In this document: positions 43,088 to 54,100 of the stretch, in pieces
Numbering within the stretch: position 1 is the first letter of the stretch
How the letters are laid out: each line of letters begins with the position of its first letter
Assembly (NCBI GenBank): GCA_037953745.1
Contig: JBAKBP010007992.1
Span: 1 to 64,000, forward strand
Origin: Lithodes maja
Taxonomy: Eukaryota; Arthropoda; Malacostraca; Decapoda; Lithodidae
Length of the DNA stretch: 64,000 bases
Direction: 5' to 3'
Notes under the pieces: generated by a model
What the model saw: only the letters and a program-made list of their open reading frames with translations
Databases searched by the model: none
Told to the model about the DNA's origin: nothing
Made by a program: the position numbers and the translations under genes

Positions 43088-45440
43088 TTTTTACATATTT
43101 CTCAACATCCCTTTTCATACCTGGCCAAAAGTAGTGTTGGAGTAACTTTCTATATGTTTTTTTCTGTCCCAGATGACCTGATAATCCGTCATGTGCTAAA
43201 CTGATTACTGGACTTCGAATTGAACTTGGCAAAATGACTTGTGTAGTCTTAGACCAGGTATCATTGTCACTAAGCTCAGGCGGGTGATAACTACGCATTA
43301 AAACTCCATCTTGATAGAAAATATTAGGGTTTTTAGTGCTAGAAGTAACTTTATCGGCAATATGTCTTAAGGACGCTAAGCTCGGATCAGAATTTTGTGC
43401 AACAATTAAATTTGACTTACTGAAATTCTGCTGGGCGAGGTCGTCCCGGACTGGTGTGGGAAGGTCCACCTCTGTCCTGCCCGATTGAGACCGGGTGACA
43501 GCGCACACGGGGAATATCTCTGGATCCGCGGCATCTATCTCCTCAATCGGGCCGGACGAGAGGGGAACCTCCCGCAACGCCAGAGCCGGAATCATCCCTG
43601 ACCCAGCGACATCATTCCTGAGGAGAAAATCCACACCTGGAATGGGCAAATCATTAATCACTGCAACTCTTACTTTACCTTTTACCAGATAACTGTCAAG
43701 CATTAACTCATCCTCCTTCACCTGTTGTCCCACACCAACTGTTTGCAAGTTTAAGGTTTTACCTGTATTGTTTACATTTGAATTATCAGATAATACTTTA
43801 CGGCTGATGATACTATGGCTGGATCCCGTGTCTCGTAGTATCGTTACCTTCTGACCTGTACAATCATTGTTAAGGAAAACTTTACCTGGGACCTTGAAAC
43901 CTTCAAACAAGTCAGTGGAGAGCTTCGTGACATTGATACATGCCACAGGTATATTCTGAGGTTTTTTACCTACTTGTGTATTTGCAAGTGCTAGTTTATA
44001 GGTAGCTGAAGTCCTACACCTGGGATGTGTACAAGTTACGATGGTGTGACCTGTCTTTTTACAATAGGAACAATACATATCATTTGAAGCAGATCCTCGA
44101 GCATAGTTATATGAATAAGGAGTATTACTACCACCCACAAACTCAGAGCGACCAGAGGAAGACCTTACATTAACCTCTTTTGGTTTATGTTCCCTCGGGT
44201 GGTACTTATGGATGAGGGAGTAGGCATCAGCAAGTTGGGCCGCCTTCCTCATGTCCGTCTCACCTTTCTCCTCGATGTAAACTAGTACCTGTGGTGGTAA
44301 CCTGCGCTTCCATTCTTCTAATGCAAAAAGGTTAATTCGATCAGAGAAAGAAGTGAGTGCTAACTTCTCAAGCCATTTTTTAAGAGTTCTAAGTTTCTCC
44401 ATTGCAAAGTCTAGAAAAGTTTGTTTGTCATTTGTTACCATGTTACGAAATTGCCGCCTGTAAGACTCAGGAGTTATCTCGTATGCATCTAGAACATCCT
44501 TTTTAACCTCATCATAATCACTAACGTCCACTAGATTATTTACAACGAGAGCAGCCTTACCTACTAGTTTAGGTTTGATTAGCCACGTCCACTCCGTCTT
44601 GGGCCACTTAAGATGCTCGGCTGTTTTCTCAAAGTTTAGGAAGGATTGCTCAGGGTCTATTTGTAGGAATTGAGGTACGAGTGATAAATATTTAGCTAGG
44701 TTAAATGACTTGTTTTGCTTTTCGAGTTCTAGTCTCTCCCTCTCGATGGTCTTAGTTTCTTCAAGTTGAGTAACCTTAATCTCTATGTTCCTATCCATCT
44801 CTGTAAGCCCCACCTCCTTCTCCAACTTGAAAATCTCTAACGCCTTAGCTTGTTCTAGTTTCTCCCTCTCGATGGTCTTAGATTCTTCTAGTTTTGCACG
44901 TTCTAACTCGTTAGCTTGTTGTCTATCCTCCTTTTGTTTCTCCGCTTGTCGTCTATCCTTCTCCTTTTGTTCCTCCTTATATTTTAGTTTTAATATCTCT
45001 AGTTCCTTGGCCTGTTCTAGTTTCGCACGTTCTAACTCTCTCGAGTCTTCAGGTCTTTCATGCTCAAAAGCTAACCTCGATTCAGACCATGGTTCGTGAA
45101 CAGAAACGGCAGAGTACTGGCTAGTAGTGTCCTCCACATCTACTGCTGAAGGATCTGGTATTCCACTAGCTGACATTATATCTGAAGCTTCTGGGGGGAG
45201 GAGTCCCTTAATCATTAATCCATTAAGAAGTAGGTTCTTTATCTGTTGTTTAGTATGAGAACTTTCGAAATGGATGTCAAAATTTAAAGCTATGTACTTC
45301 CAGATATCCTTGTTCAGATCATGTTCACGAAGTTGCTCTAAATCAGGAGCCCTGCAAAATTCCTTTACACTAAATGAGCTAGACATGTTGAATGGTTGGC
45401 GAAAGGGGAAAACAAAAAATATATTGAGGTTACCACTCAC
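42969..45440 (-). CDS. Family A gag-protease-integrase N-terminus, fused to antisense piggyBac-like sequence
   Basis: 823 codons; the likely start is Met 19 (45386, MSSSFSVKEFC) rather than Met 1. Approximate residues: an N-terminal SAP-like/helical segment 19-85; a long charged coiled-coil or single helix 140-262 (ELERAKLEQAKELEILKLKY); capsid 265-430 with SCAN-like YEITPESYRRQFRNM and LFALEEWKRRLPPQV; zinc knuckle near 455; protease near 534 (RDTGSSHSII); integrase HHCC from 748 (HDGLSGHLG, HYFWPGMKRDVEKYVKTC). The last 37 residues are antisense to the piggyBac-like fragment, so the end is a junction product. This is the best gag of family A in the window, identical in layout to A''. Confidence 0.88.
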   Translation of the reverse strand: MSGNLNIFFVFPFRQPFNMSSSFSVKEFCRAPDLEQLREHDLNKDIWKYIALNFDIHFESSHTKQQIKNLLLNGLMIKGLLPPEASDIMSASGIPDPSAVDVEDTTSQYSAVSVHEPWSESRLAFEHERPEDSRELERAKLEQAKELEILKLKYKEEQKEKDRRQAEKQKEDRQQANELERAKLEESKTIEREKLEQAKALEIFKLEKEVGLTEMDRNIEIKVTQLEETKTIERERLELEKQNKSFNLAKYLSLVPQFLQIDPEQSFLNFEKTAEHLKWPKTEWTWLIKPKLVGKAALVVNNLVDVSDYDEVKKDVLDAYEITPESYRRQFRNMVTNDKQTFLDFAMEKLRTLKKWLEKLALTSFSDRINLFALEEWKRRLPPQVLVYIEEKGETDMRKAAQLADAYSLIHKYHPREHKPKEVNVRSSSGRSEFVGGSNTPYSYNYARGSASNDMYCSYCKKTGHTIVTCTHPRCRTSATYKLALANTQVGKKPQNIPVACINVTKLSTDLFEGFKVPGKVFLNNDCTGQKVTILRDTGSSHSIISRKVLSDNSNVNNTGKTLNLQTVGVGQQVKEDELMLDSYLVKGKVRVAVINDLPIPGVDFLLRNDVAGSGMIPALALREVPLSSGPIEEIDAADPEIFPVCAVTRSQSGRTEVDLPTPVRDDLAQQNFSKSNLIVAQNSDPSLASLRHIADKVTSSTKNPNIFYQDGVLMRSYHPPELSDNDTWSKTTQVILPSSIRSPVISLAHDGLSGHLGQKKTYRKLLQHYFWPGMKRDVEKYVKTCPLQETTLVKNRPGVGGVGLREVEQWEPRPRELGSFCG

Positions 45441-46836
45441 TTACCTGAGGAGAACTAGCAGTGGGCAACCTACACTACTAAATGCTCAGGCCTAACTGGT
45501 AAAGTAGTATGGACGCATTTCGTGAGACATATTTAGCATTTTACTGTCTTAATACATGCGGTGAAGATAATGCGGGGAATTAGTGCCAATATTATAACAC
45601 TAATGAGCAGATACTATGAATCAGATATGACATCAGCAATACCCAGTTAAAATATGCCAATGGAGAGAATAATGTGTACAGGCAAGTCTGCAGTTAGGTT
45701 CTCGGTACCCACTTACATTTAATCTGATTCCTAGTTTCCGTGACGCACACAACTCCTGACATGATAGGACATGATGAAGAGGCATGAGGTGAAAGCACAA
45801 GGCAGACAAGATCCTACTTCAATCCTAATCACTAATATTTGATGAAGGTAGTCATGGCATTGATATTTTAATATATTGGATTATATTGAAGATGATAAGA
45901 TGAGGGGTCTATCCTACTCTGAAAATGATTTGGATTATATGATTTGACTCAGGTGGACGACCGGGGAGCAGGGATTCAATTCCTGTCACCGAAGATACCC
46001 ATAGAGAATACTAGATACTGCCTGTCAGAGTATGAATGACTAGTATGAGGAAGGGTATGATTTGAGCACTATTCTGGTGGTGTAAGGGTTTTACATATAG
46101 ACACACTTAACCCTTAGTGAGTATTGAGGTTATGTTATTACTGTAACTTTACAAACCTAACCACATATTAATATATATAGAACAGAATAATTTAAAGAGT
46201 CCAAGCAATATACATAACCACGGACAACAAAACCATTTTAAATATTAAGTAAGGAAAATTATGATTAGTAATAATTAATAATAAAGATTAGCACAATTAT
46301 TTATAAATACAAAACCCTGTATATATATATATATATATGCAAGTGCGAGAGGTCTATCACTATCTTATCTGGTGAACATATTAAACTTCACTCAAGCTCA
46401 TACAAAAAAAAATAAAATAAATCCCGATCAGGCCCCCATTTATGTTACGCCCCTCTGGGACTAGAAGCTAGGTAATAGTTTACAAGTAATTCGACCTGAA
46501 TATCGAGAGGTGTAGACACCCCAGAGAGACAACACAAATACAGATGTGAGAGGATATAGACGCTAACTAGTAAAAGTACCAGAAACCCAAGTTCTTATGG
46601 CACTATGATAATTATATGTCTCTATAATCTAAGTGATTATTAGAGTATATCCTCTCCGCACCAGACACCCCCTAGCAGGCACTATTATAACAATCCCAGG
46701 TATATAGGTAAAACAAAATATTAGTATGGCTTGAGCAAAAGAATAAATAGTCACCAGAGTAAAACAACAAAGAAACACTCACACTAATACATATACAAAA
46801 CAAAAACAGGAGAAGAATTATAACCAATATATTTAT
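43082..46836 (-). mobile_element. Family A copy A', 3' half missing
   Basis: Starts in the integrase HHCC region at the junction and runs rightward (5' on the minus strand) through protease, gag, the 1-kb leader (45441-46442) and the truncated 5' LTR (46443-46836). Core integrase, RT, RNase H and the 3' LTR are absent. Bases 46837-46989 are the same flank with (TA)n as at 30181-30428, here without family B. Confidence 0.85.
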
Positions 46837-46969
46837 AAAGTAGGTGTGCAGCTTTCGCATTACCAAAAACAAAACAAAATAACACAAAAATGAGTACGCA
46901 ACTCTGCGACCTATAATTCTGCATGTAGTATTTAATCTCTTAGGTAAAATAGGTTTATATACAGTATAT

Positions 46970-47008
<39 letters not shown>

Positions 47009-47137
47009 TAAGAAAGAAATAGTGACCATAATCTGTGACCTTTACCATTCACCTTGACCTTTGAATAACAAAGAAAACAAAATGGACAATCGTTGCATTG
47101 ACCAACCAAATTTGCCAGCAAAATTTGGTGACGATAC

Positions 47138-47346
47138 GTAACCCGTTCAGTACAGTTCTGTCGGTTTCATTTCATACTGGATACTAAGACGATTTGATTT
47201 AGTTTATGAAGGACCTCCATAAAAGTAGCAGGCTTTCAACTATCTTAACCCTTTTTACTACCACAGATCCTTCATAAGCTCCACATATCCGTCTAACTAT
47301 AGCTAGAATACAATGAAAAAGACGTCACCGGTACACAACAGGTTAA
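47138..47346 (+). mobile_element. TTAA-type MITE in spacer C'
   Basis: Ortholog of the copy at 40619-40827 (GTAA left, TTAA right at 47343-47346), duplicated with the spacer. Confidence 0.75.
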
Positions 47347-47420
47347 ACAGTCTAGGAAGAGTTTAAAACAATTATCAACACTCTTCTTTTGTTCTTTTAC
47401 CTTGACCTTTAACCTTAAGT

Positions 47421-47463
<43 letters not shown>

Positions 47464-48104
47464 TGAATTATATGTGATTTAAGTAAAATGCAACTAACAG
47501 TCATCAGCTTATCGAAAATTTATATTTTTTATGATGAAGATTAACTTATTACCTTGGCCTGTGACCTTGACCTTTATGTAGAATTATATTTTTGTTTGCT
47601 TTGATGTAACTAGAATATCAAATAAGTGTGTCAAATTTCATTAAAGATTATCAGTTAGTTTCAGAGGTATTAAAGGAATAGTTGATCTTGACCTTTGACA
47701 TTCATCTTGACCTTCATGATGTCTGAAAATTTAACATTTTATTTTTCCCTTAATGCACAACTGTCTCAACGAATGTTGTGAAGTTTACATGAATAGTAAA
47801 GAAATTAGCATATTGTCTTTATATATGACGTTGACCTGTGAACTTGACCTATCAAATGGAATTATTCTAATTCTTGTATGACCTTGTTCTAGGCATTGCG
47901 AATATGCATGATATGCCTAATGAGAATCCTACATTAAATAAGAAATACTAGTAAAATCATATATCGACCTTTAACCTTGACCTTTGACCTTCGACATTAG
48001 AATTTCTTATCAACGATTTAGTTAGCTTAACAGTAATGTTCGTATTAACTAGCATTATGAATATGGTGTAGCCTAATTCGTATAACAACTTATTGATTAC
48101 AAAT

Positions 48105-49889
48105 TGTTACGACTGGGGTTCAAATATATCAGGGCTCTTATTCATTGGACTAGTAATGGCATAAATGTTACAACGGAAAGCGCTAGCTCCAACCTCTGAA
48201 GTATATTCCCAGTGAACAAAGAACACAAATACTCTACAGAGTTCTATATGCAATAATAGGCTATCAAACTCTCAATAAATGTGCGTCTACTCTAGGCTTA
48301 ATGTTATGTGAAAACAGCCTATTACTACCTATAACCGAAGGTGCTTGGTTATGGTATACAAAGTAAGGTGGTAAGAGAAGTTACAGCTTACGTTACTTTA
48401 ATCAATAAATGTCAGGCACTCCTGCATGAAAGAAAGTTCACTAAAGTCCTTCAACACTAACAAGGAATCTTCTTTAAATGTTAGATGCTGTAAAGATGCT
48501 CGTATCGGAAATGGAACCCAAAAAGGCAGGCAGTGGAACAATGCTCGTGCAGGCTATGCACACAAAAAGGCAGAATATATAATGCCGTCGGAGCCAAGAA
48601 TATCCTAAACACTACAACACTAATAATAATCACCACAATACAGTATTCCTATTAACAAAAAGAGCCTAAGTCGTTTGTGTCTCAATACATCAAACTAGGC
48701 TGCGAAATGCTTGTGTAATCATAAATGGGCATGCATAAAAAGAGTAATTAGGTTAATTTACTTAATGGCTACTATGATTGATAAAGTCTAGCTAGAGTCA
48801 ATGATACGAGATACTGGTGCGCATGGCATGCTGCATAGCCTAGTGCAAATCTCAAGTCTGTGTGTCAAATATTACGTTATACTGAAGGGTAGCTCTCTTG
48901 AGAAACCTTAATACCGAAGTATTAAGCGTTCTCCTGGCGTACCTCAAAGACAAACAATCGAGACCAGAACAGTGCAGAATGGTATAGGCAAAAAGCCCTC
49001 ATTCGTGCATGCTCTACTCTCAATGGCACACAGACTAGAATTTACTCAATCAACTCCAGTTCTCAGGTATGTCGTGCCGCTTTTAACTAAAGCCAGCACT
49101 CATAGGAAACAATACCTATTATATCAGACTCCTAGTCTAGCATTATCTAATCCAGCAGAACACTAATAATTAAAGGAAGCAGCAATATGAAAGCCAACCA
49201 ATGCTTCGTGATCCACTTATCTTAACAACTAACATACACAGGTTATATCAGACCTTAACACACAATACAACTGGCCAGCATGAAGCTGATTTGGCAGAGT
49301 TAACCAGAGGGGATATAATGTTAATAAAGGTGGTGAAAGATATGGAAAATGAGAGAGATAGGCAGAGGAAAAGATTCTCAGGTAAGAGCGGGGACAGGTT
49401 GCAAGGGATAAAGATGGATGCGTTCTAGAAACCAGATCTGAGGGAGAGAGTGGCGAGGAACCAGTATATATACTCGCACTAGCTCGAGCCGCGTGGGAAA
49501 CCAGCGGTTGCAAGTCGTCCAGCCACTAGCAAGGGAGCTCAGCATGGTAAGGACCTCTCTCCACCAACCCCCGCGAGGCAGCCAGCCGTGACGTCATCGA
49601 GCGGGACAAAAAACACTGCGAGCCCCCTCTCACTCTGTTCTACTCCCTCTCTCTCTCCCAGATCCTATCATTACTAGTTAATGACAAAACATATACTTTA
49701 CAATTAAATATATAAAGCCTTGACATGGGCGAAAACAAAGAGCCTTACTGGACTGCCCATGACACAAGCTTTCATATGAAATAAAGCACACTCTAATACA
49801 TAAACTGTAGCCCCATCCACTGCCATGGCGATCCTAGTGAGTCACTGTAGGACAAGCCATGCGGTTCTAACGGAGTGGTCAACGTCACA
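48105..49889 (-). mobile_element. Solo LTR of family D in spacer C'
   Basis: 1785 bp from TGTTACGACTGG to CAACGTCACA, flanked by AAAT (48101-48104, 49890-49893). Spacers C and C'' show the unfilled 'gattacaaatagtgatc' at the same place. The minus strand is sense, with the TATA-like site at 49465-49472. There are no internal genes. Confidence 0.88.
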
Positions 49890-50361
49890 AAATAGTGATC
49901 ATATACTGTAACATTGACCTTTGACCTTTGACTAAAAGTAAAATATATACATTTGGATGGTCGTCGCATTGACCAACTGAATTTGCCTGTATAATGTTAT
50001 GACAATACATTAAACAGTCAAGGAGGAGTTTAGGGAAAATGACAAATACTCTTATCTTGACCTTGACCTCTGACCTTAACTATTACAATATTTAATTGAA
50101 ATTTGATATATATTAGGCCATATTTAAGTAATAAGCCATAACACAGCCAGTTTTCTAATATTTGAGCATTATGCTTTAATAAATAAAAAAAGTTGACCTT
50201 TGACCTTGACCTGTGACCTTTATATAGTTCAGTTTTGTTTGCATTGACATTGCCCATGCACATCAAATACACATGCCTTATTTCATTAAAACACATCAGT
50301 TAGTTTCATAATTATATATTAAGAGAATAGTTGACCTTGACCTTTGACTTTTATATTGACC

Positions 50362-51154
50362 TTAACCCTTCCTACCCGGGCTGCCTTAGGTAAGGACAGC
50401 TCGGCAGAAGGGCAGCTACCCGGCCGTCCTTAGCTAAGGCATGTGCTTTAAAGCGCGCTTTAAATTTAGCGCGGGCAAATTTTACTTTGCGTGGGCGATC
50501 GTAGCGCCACTAAGCCTCAACTACCACTCTTATCAGTTCCTATGTTGCCGCCATTGCGAGCTACAGCAAAAAAATGAATTCCGACGCGTCCGATACTGTG
50601 CAATCTCCTGCGCGTCCCAGTGCTAACCCGCTTGCAACATCTACGCCTCTGCCAACCGAGAAGAAAAAGAAACTAAGGAAAGTGAAACATTTGCTAAGTG
50701 AGAGTGCAATACACCGTGAACTTTTCAACCCGGATTTGAGCAGTGGTGAAAGCGCTGTGGACAAAAACCTCTATATTCAGAGTAGAAGTGGAAGCGAAGT
50801 TGGCGATTTTGTGGGATTTGGTGATGATGACAATGTGGATTTATTTGAGGGGGGTGATAGTAGTAATGATTCTGATGTGGAAGTGGTGGAGGAAGGTGCT
50901 ATTGAAGTACCAAGTGTGCTAGAGCCAACTCCTTCGCCTAGTTTCGTAGGTCAGGGTAGGCCTAGCCCTAGCCCTACCCCAGGACCTTCCCCTTTGCCTG
51001 CCCGTACGCCCTTGAAAGTGGGTAAATACTTCTATAAACAGTCTTTAGTGAAAAGTGCAGCCAAGAAAGCACGCAGGGAAGCAGAAAAAGTGAGGGAAGG
51101 CATAGATAGTGATAGTGACGCTGACCCTGGCCTAGCAACCACCCGCATTCCTTT
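50362..51154 (+). mobile_element. 5' part of a piggyBac-like element, copy 2, cut by a junction
   Basis: TTAA at 50362-50365, the same terminus and inverted repeat as copy 1. Ends at TTGT (51151-51154), where family B RNase H sequence begins. Confidence 0.6.
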
Positions 51155-51158
51155 GTAG
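50574..51158 (+). CDS. Acidic N-terminal fragment of a putative piggyBac-like transposase, copy 2
   Basis: 194 codons from ATG 50574. Same protein as at 42221 with a few substitutions (for example SSNDSD for SSDDPD, VKSAAK for VKCAAK). The stop TAG (51156-51158) comes from the fused family B sequence, so the end is not natural. Copy 2 is the older paralog and keeps more upstream sequence (an extra 'ttgccgccattgcgag' before the start). Confidence 0.5.
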   Translation: MNSDASDTVQSPARPSANPLATSTPLPTEKKKKLRKVKHLLSESAIHRELFNPDLSSGESAVDKNLYIQSRSGSEVGDFVGFGDDDNVDLFEGGDSSNDSDVEVVEEGAIEVPSVLEPTPSPSFVGQGRPSPSPTPGPSPLPARTPLKVGKYFYKQSLVKSAAKKARREAEKVREGIDSDSDADPGLATTRIPL

Positions 51159-54100
51159 AATAGTTCTTTTGTGCAGCATTGAACTTCTTAGAAAAGAAAC
51201 TTACTGGGTGTTCCACACCTTCATTGTCTGTCTGTAGCAAAATGGCACCAGCCCCTACACCACTAGCATCTGTTGCCAGCTGAAAAGGCCTGTTAAAGTC
51301 TGGGGCCCTGAGTATCGGGTGAGTACATAGCAAATGTTTCACCAAAGTGAAAGCCTTTTCACACTCAGGTGCCCACAAAAACTTTTTGTCTTTAGATAAA
51401 AAATCTGTGAGAGGTGCCAACACCGTTGAGTAACCTTTTATGAAGCGTCTGTAGTAGCCTATCATACCCAAGAATCTCATAATCTGCTTCTTGGTTGTTG
51501 GGTGCGGAAATTTATTGATAGCCTGTACCTTGTTCTGAGGAGGGCACACCTGTCCCCTTCCCACTACAAACCCAAGGTACTGCACAGTGGCTTTTACGAA
51601 GTCACACTTTGCCAAATTTACTACCAGACCTGCTTCACTAAGTTTCCGGAATAAGGTCTCAAGGTGCTCACAATGGCTCTCAAAGTCGTCATCATAAATG
51701 ATTACATCGTCCAAATATACGGTGCAATTTGGAATGTCCTTTACAATTTCATTCATCAGGTTCTGAAACGTTGCTGGTGCATTCTTAAGTCCGTAAGGCA
51801 TAACATTGCACCGGTAGGTACTCCCATCCACAACAAAACCACATACCTCTTTAGCACGCTCTGACAAAGGTACTTGCCAGTAACCTTTTACTAAATCTAC
51901 TTTAGACAAAAAACGAGCATTACCAATTTTGTCAACACTATCATCAACCCGCGGAAGAGGATATGGGTCAGTTGGAGTCAAACCGTTTAACCTACGGAAA
52001 TCAATACAAAAGCGTACCTTGCCATCTGGCTTAGGCTGCAGTGTTACGGGGGAAGTCCACTTAACTGTGCCTTTCTCTATCAACCCTCTACCGAGCATAT
52101 ACTCCAACTCATCCCTCAGAGCTGGTAGTTTTATGGGGGGCACACGGTACGGGATTGACTTAAAGGGTAGATGGTCCCCCATGTCAACATCATGCATAGC
52201 CTGAGTAGTGAGGCCTGGGTGTTCAGCAAATACAGTGGGGTATGAACCGAACAACTGACGGATAGCATCAAACTGCTGCTCAGGCAAATGGGCTATAGCC
52301 TCGTCAGCCCTTAGGCTCGAGTTCCCCGCCCACTGATCCGCTGAAACATGTTGATCCCAGCTATCCTCCTCTGAAGCTTGACTGTCCCCCTCTCCTTCTC
52401 CACCACGGCCGCAACAAGCCAACACAGGGACAGTGAGAGGCTCAGAGGGGCGCCTCACATACTCTTTAATAAGGTTCACGTGACATAACTGGTTCTTTTT
52501 CCTCCTGTCTGGAGTGGCAACAAGGTAATCTAAGTCTGAAATTTGTTCTACAATTTTATAAGGTCCAGTGTACTTCGCAGAGAGGGGGTTACCAACCAAA
52601 GGCAACAAAATTAATACCTCTTGTCCTACAGTGAACTTCCGGAGCCTCACTTTGCGATCATACCTGTCCTTCATCAAAGCTTGTGATTCTGTCAAATTTC
52701 TACCTGCCATCTCCAGACTCTTAAGCATGCACTCACGGCTTTCAAGCACATACTTTAATAATGGACAAGGCTGCACAGTTCCCTCCCAAATTACTTTCAG
52801 CATGTTAAGGGGGCCCCTGACACTGTGTCCAAAAATCAGCTCGTTTGGACTAAATCCCAGGCTCTCACCAGGTACCTCCCGAGCAGCAAACAGCACATAA
52901 GGCAATCCAAGATCCCAATCCATACCGTTGTCAGCACAATAACACCTGAGCATGCTTTTAAGTGTAGCATGCCACCGCTCAAGCACCCCTTGACTCTCAG
53001 GGTGATACGCTGACGATACTACTGCTCGTATCCCATGCTGTTGCATTGTTTGCTTGAACATGTTGGAGGTGAAATTAGATCCCTGATCAGACTGAATCTC
53101 CTCCGGGTACCCGTACCTTGAGAAGTACCACAACAAGTTACTGACTACCGTCTTAGCCATTCCATTTTTCATAGGGTATGCATCGGGGTATCTAGTGGCA
53201 ACATCCATTATGGTTAACAACAATTTATTTCCAGCCTTAGTGGGAGGGAGTGGACCAACCATGTCAACAATAATTTTACTAAAGGGTGGCCCAATCACAG
53301 GAATAGGGTGTAACGGAGCCTTAGGAATAACTTGGTTCGGTTTCCCGACACGTTGACAAATATCACATGAGTTTATCCATGACTGCACATGAGACTTCAT
53401 CCCCGGCCACCAAAACAGTTTCCCCAAAGCCGCCACCATTTTCTTGGAACCCAAATGTCCTGATAATGGAGAATCATGAGCCAACCTAAGCAAACTTTCC
53501 CTGCAGCCCTCTGGCACGACCAGCTGGTCAACTGTACCTGATCCGCCCTCCCAGTTCCTTTTAGGATCTTGATATCGGTGGTATAAAATTCCATTAACGA
53601 AAAAAAAATCCCCTGCCTTTGCATCCCTATCTTCTTCTAACTCCACAGCCCCATCGGTACACTGCAAAACCTCTGGATCCTCTAATTGCAACTTTCGAAT
53701 GTCTGTGGGAGCCAACATGTCTAACTGCTTGGTCAACAACTCATGCCCTCCCCCAACATTCAACTTAGACATCCGGTTTTCTCGCTGCAGGTAACGGTGC
53801 TGTCTCTGAGTCTCTGCCTCCTCCACTACTTTATCAACTGTGTTAGGCACTGGAGTTACAAAAGACTCAGTCAAAGGTCCTGCTATTGGGTCTTTTGGGA
53901 GAGCCACTGGTTCTAAACTCTTCAAACTTTTCCCAGCCTTCCGCTTCTCCTTAATTCCCTTCCTCCGCTGTTCTGTGGCCTGGTGAATAGGCTGTGATAC
54001 CTTAAATGCTTGGGAACGAGTTACCACACATGCCATCTGTTGGTGTTGACAACTCACTACCCATTCTTGTTCCTCCCTACTCACGTCGGCCGGCCTCTCG

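Larger units (their letters stand above)
46990..50365. repeat. Spacer C', copy 2, with solo LTR D inserted
   Basis: Same blocks as spacer C, more diverged, interrupted by LTR D (48105-49889). It retains small segments that are deleted in the other copies, such as 'gcgcgggcaaattttacttt' just downstream. Confidence 0.78.
32938..51153. repeat. First unit of the recent 18.2-kb tandem duplication
   Basis: The segment 32938-51153 (18,216 bp) is followed directly by its copy starting at 51154. Matching coordinates differ by 18,216 at the start and by 18,239 near 61 kb, the drift coming from microsatellite and homopolymer length differences. Substitutions between copies are rare. Confidence 0.82.
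43082..51153. repeat. Second unit of the older tandem duplication (A'-C'-pgb)
   Basis: Contains A' (43082-46836), the unfilled site of family B in the (TA)n near 46975-47000, spacer C', a solo LTR D absent from the other C copies, and a piggyBac-like fragment. It is cut at 51153 by the junction of the recent duplication. Confidence 0.7.

Noticed and set aside
44785..45099. Serine-rich plus-strand ORF opposite family A gag (also 63024-63338)
   Set aside because: Antisense of the glutamate/lysine-rich coiled-coil segment.
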